Position numbers and translations under genes: made by a program. Of a stretch of 64,000 nucleotides of DNA, positions 61,880 through 64,000 are shown one piece after another (within the stretch, counting starts at the first letter, position 1; every line of letters starts with the position of its first letter). The notes under the pieces were generated by a model, which was not told where the DNA came from, ran no database searches, and saw nothing but the letters and a program-made list of their open reading frames with translations. Source of the stretch: Falsiroseomonas tokyonensis (GTDB lineage: Bacteria > Pseudomonadota > Alphaproteobacteria > Acetobacterales > Acetobacteraceae); assembly GCF_019024325.1 (NCBI RefSeq), contig NZ_JAFNJS010000001.1:1178001-1242000 (forward strand), read 5' to 3'.

Positions 61880-64000
61880 TCAGACCAGCAGGCGGCCGAT
61901 GCGCTCCACCAGCGCGACGGCGGTATAGGGTTTGCCGAGGAAGTTCACCCCCTCATCCAGCCGGCCGTGGTGGATGATGGCGTTGCGCGTGTAGCCGGTG
62001 GTGAACAGCACGCGCAGGCGCGGGCGCCGCGCCAGGGCGGCGGCGGCCAGTTCCCGCCCGTTCATCGGGCCGACCAGCACCACGTCGGTGAACAGCAGCG
62101 TCACCTCCGGATGCGCCTCCAGCAGCGCCAGGGCGGCGGGGCCATCGGCGGCGGCGATGGGGCGGCAGCCGGCCTCCGCCAGGGCGGCCACCGCGAAGTC
62201 CCGCACCATGTCCTCGTCCTCCACCACCAGCACGGTTGCGCCCGGCGGCAGGGTGGGGGCCAGGCGCAGGCTGCCATTGGCGGCGGCCGGGCCGGGCTCG
62301 GCCGGCCGGGCGCGCTCGGCCGCCGCCGCCTCCGCCTCCCGCAGCCGCGGCAGGTAGAGCTTCACCGTGCTGCCCTGGCCTGGTTCGCTGTAGATCGCGG
62401 CATGGCCGCCGGACTGGCGCGCGAAGCCATAGACTTGGCTGAGGCCGAGGCCGGTGCCCTGGCCCGTGGGCTTGGTGGTGAAGAAGGGCTCGAAGGCGCG
62501 GCTGACCACATCGGCCGACATGCCGGTGCCGGTGTCGGAGACGCAGATCAGCACATATTGCCCGGCCTCCACATCCTCCCGCCCCGCCGCATAGGCCTCG
62601 TCCAGGTGGGCATTCGCCGTCTCGATGGTCAGCTTGCCGCCGGCGGGCATGGCATCGCGCGCATTCACCGCCAGGTTCAGCAGCGAGGCCTCCAGCTGGT
62701 TCGGATCCGCATGCGCGCGCCAGAGCCCGCCCGAGAGCACGGTCTCGATCTCGATATCTTCGCCCAGCGTCCGCCGCAGCAGGTCGGACATGCCGGCGAC
62801 CAGGCGATTGGCATCCACCGGCTCCGGCGCCAGGGGCTGCTGGCGGGAGAAGGCGAGCAGCCGCTGGGTCAGCGTCGCCGCGCGATTGGCACCTTCCAGG
62901 GCATTGTCGATGCCCCGGCCGATGCGCCCTTCCAGCGCCTGGCGCGCGGCGGGATCGCCCTGGCCCTCCAGCTCCCCAAGGCGGCGGCGGGCCAAGGCGA
63001 GATTGCCGATGACGACGGTCAGCAGGTTGTTGAAGTCATGCGCCACGCCGCCGGTCAGCCGGCCCACCGCTTCCATCTTCTGCGACTGGCGCAGCTGCGC
63101 CTCTGCCCTGTCCCGCCCGCTGGCGGCGGCGACCAGCCGGGCATTGGTCTCGGCCAGGTCCCGCGTGCGTTCCGCCACGCGCTGTTCCAGCGCCTCGTTC
63201 AGCCGGCGCAGCTCCTCCTCCCGCCCCAGGATGGTGCGGGAGGCCTCGGCCAGGGCTGCGGCGGTCTCGGAGACTTCGCGGATGCCGCTCGGCACCGGCG
63301 CCACCGGCTCGCCCCGCCCCAGGGCCCGGGCCTGGGCGGCCAGGCGCAGCAGCGGATTGGCGATGCGGCGGCCGAGCACCAGCGCCAGCACCAGCGACAG
63401 CAGGGCAAGCCCGCCGCCGATCGAGCCGAGCAGCAGCAGCGCGCGGTCCAGCGGCTGGTTCAGCGTGGCGAGCGGCACGCCCACCGCGACCCGCCAATCG
63501 GCCAGGGCGGTCTTGGCGAAGCTGCCCAGCACCGGCGTGCCATCCGCCGTGAAGCCGTGCCAGCTGCCTTCCCACCCGCCGGTATGGCGGCGCAGATCCT
63601 CCGTCGCCAGCTGGCCGACGAACTCCTCGTGCCGGGTGTTGCGCGCCAGGATGCGGCCCTGGCCATCGACCACGGCGAGCGTCCAGCCCTCCGGTGCCTG
63701 GCGGTCCTCCAGCACATGGCGGATGCGGTCCGCCGGCGTGCTGAGGCTGAGGTAGAGCCCGCCCGGCTCGCCCTGCACCGGCACGCCGACCGGCAGCTCC
63801 ACGGCGAACATCGGCACCTGGTGCAGGATGCCGCGGAACAGGTCGGTGACCACCAGGTGATTGCGGCCCGGCGCCGGCGGCGGCAGCGGGGAGGTGGTGG
63901 TCGGCGGCTCACCCGGCGCCAGCCAGGCGTTCAGGCGCTGCCGCCCGTCGGGGTCGCGCAGCACCGCCGCCATGCCCAGCCGCTGGCGCAGCTCCACCGT
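61880..64000 (-). CDS. Hybrid sensor histidine kinase with receiver domain, N-terminus outside window
   Basis: The visible 706 codons run off the window end. In order: part of an extracytoplasmic sensor (dCache-like), a membrane helix ('LLLLGSIGGGLALLSLVLALVLG'-type, about 190-212), HAMP-like linker, coiled coil, HisKA with 'GGVAHDFNNLLTVVIGNL' (H-box), HATPase with 'NLAVNARDAM', 'DTGTGM', 'FEPFFTTK' and 'GTGLGLS'. A C-terminal receiver has 'VLVVEDEDMVRDF', the phospho-acceptor Asp in 'LLFTDVVL' and Lys in 'LGKPYT'. All boxes are intact. The signal and output are unknown. Confidence 0.92.
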   Translation of the reverse strand, partial: TVELRQRLGMAAVLRDPDGRQRLNAWLAPGEPPTTTSPLPPPAPGRNHLVVTDLFRGILHQVPMFAVELPVGVPVQGEPGGLYLSLSTPADRIRHVLEDRQAPEGWTLAVVDGQGRILARNTRHEEFVGQLATEDLRRHTGGWEGSWHGFTADGTPVLGSFAKTALADWRVAVGVPLATLNQPLDRALLLLGSIGGGLALLSLVLALVLGRRIANPLLRLAAQARALGRGEPVAPVPSGIREVSETAAALAEASRTILGREEELRRLNEALEQRVAERTRDLAETNARLVAAASGRDRAEAQLRQSQKMEAVGRLTGGVAHDFNNLLTVVIGNLALARRRLGELEGQGDPAARQALEGRIGRGIDNALEGANRAATLTQRLLAFSRQQPLAPEPVDANRLVAGMSDLLRRTLGEDIEIETVLSGGLWRAHADPNQLEASLLNLAVNARDAMPAGGKLTIETANAHLDEAYAAGREDVEAGQYVLICVSDTGTGMSADVVSRAFEPFFTTKPTGQGTGLGLSQVYGFARQSGGHAAIYSEPGQGSTVKLYLPRLREAEAAAAERARPAEPGPAAANGSLRLAPTLPPGATVLVVEDEDMVRDFAVAALAEAGCRPIAAADGPAALALLEAHPEVTLLFTDVVLVGPMNGRELAAAALARRPRLRVLFTTGYTRNAIIHHGRLDEGVNFLGKPYTAVALVERIGRLLV

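Noticed and set aside
59938-61977. 679-codon frame opposite the five-repeat protein
   Set aside because: Its apparent periodicity only mirrors the repeats of the real minus-strand gene.

Overview
The window is high-GC DNA with genes packed on both strands. It is typical of an alphaproteobacterium of the Acetobacteraceae, probably Roseomonas-like. This rests on GC content, the YggT-DUF167-FolD gene order, four Bug-type tricarboxylate-transporter receptors, a UPF0314/DUF2585 gene and small palindromic intergenic repeats; no 16S gene or marker comparison was possible. I see no phage, transposase, CRISPR array or plasmid functions. One tRNA gene (tRNA-Ala, anticodon CGC) is present.

Layout. 0-6.1 kb: the end of an allantoinase-like deacetylase, a SulP transporter, then a tightly overlapping operon (TVP38/DedA-like protein, PhnD-type binding protein, PhnE-type permease, degenerate metallophosphoesterase) and a DUF72 gene. 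6.1-9.4 kb: a ThDP enzyme, a Bug receptor and tRNA-Ala. 9.5-16.9 kb: housekeeping genes (YggT, DUF167, FolD, DMT exporter, PaiB-like, Nudix, a degenerate histidine-kinase-like protein, a class A PBP) and an RTX-type calcium-binding protein. 16.9-24.3 kb: GNAT, GMC oxidoreductase and LysR; DoxX; dUTPase and CoaBC; a DUF4139 protein.

24.5-42.7 kb is the most distinctive block, a candidate carbohydrate or hydroxy-acid catabolic island. It holds an SMP-30 lactonase, an NAD-dependent epimerase, a TetR regulator, a DapA-family aldolase, two Gfo/Idh/MocA dehydrogenases, a DUF993 protein, two sugar-isomerase TIM barrels, an enolase-superfamily dehydratase, an M20 amidohydrolase, three Bug receptors and a TctB-TctA membrane pair. 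Three palindromes look like its switches. Two nearly identical GTAACC-N4-GGTTAC sites lie 21-23 bp before the aldolase operon and before the transporter operon. A LacI-type site, GGTCAAGCGCTTGACC, lies before the minus-strand arm. Read together, the genes suggest dehydrogenation, lactone opening, dehydration to a 2-keto-3-deoxy acid and aldol cleavage, fed by tripartite (TTT) uptake. The substrate is unknown.

42.8-58.6 kb: a secreted alpha/beta hydrolase, ArgG, prephenate dehydratase, a membrane-anchored cytochrome c, a HisN-like phosphatase that appears to start at CTG, a YejABEF-type peptide ABC transporter with a palindrome cluster inside the operon, a GhrA-like reductase, MarR, an M17 aminopeptidase whose 3' part differs in composition, and a glycosyltransferase. 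58.8-64 kb: a methyltransferase, a 609-aa protein made of five ~115-aa repeats that I do not recognise, and a hybrid histidine kinase cut by the window edge.
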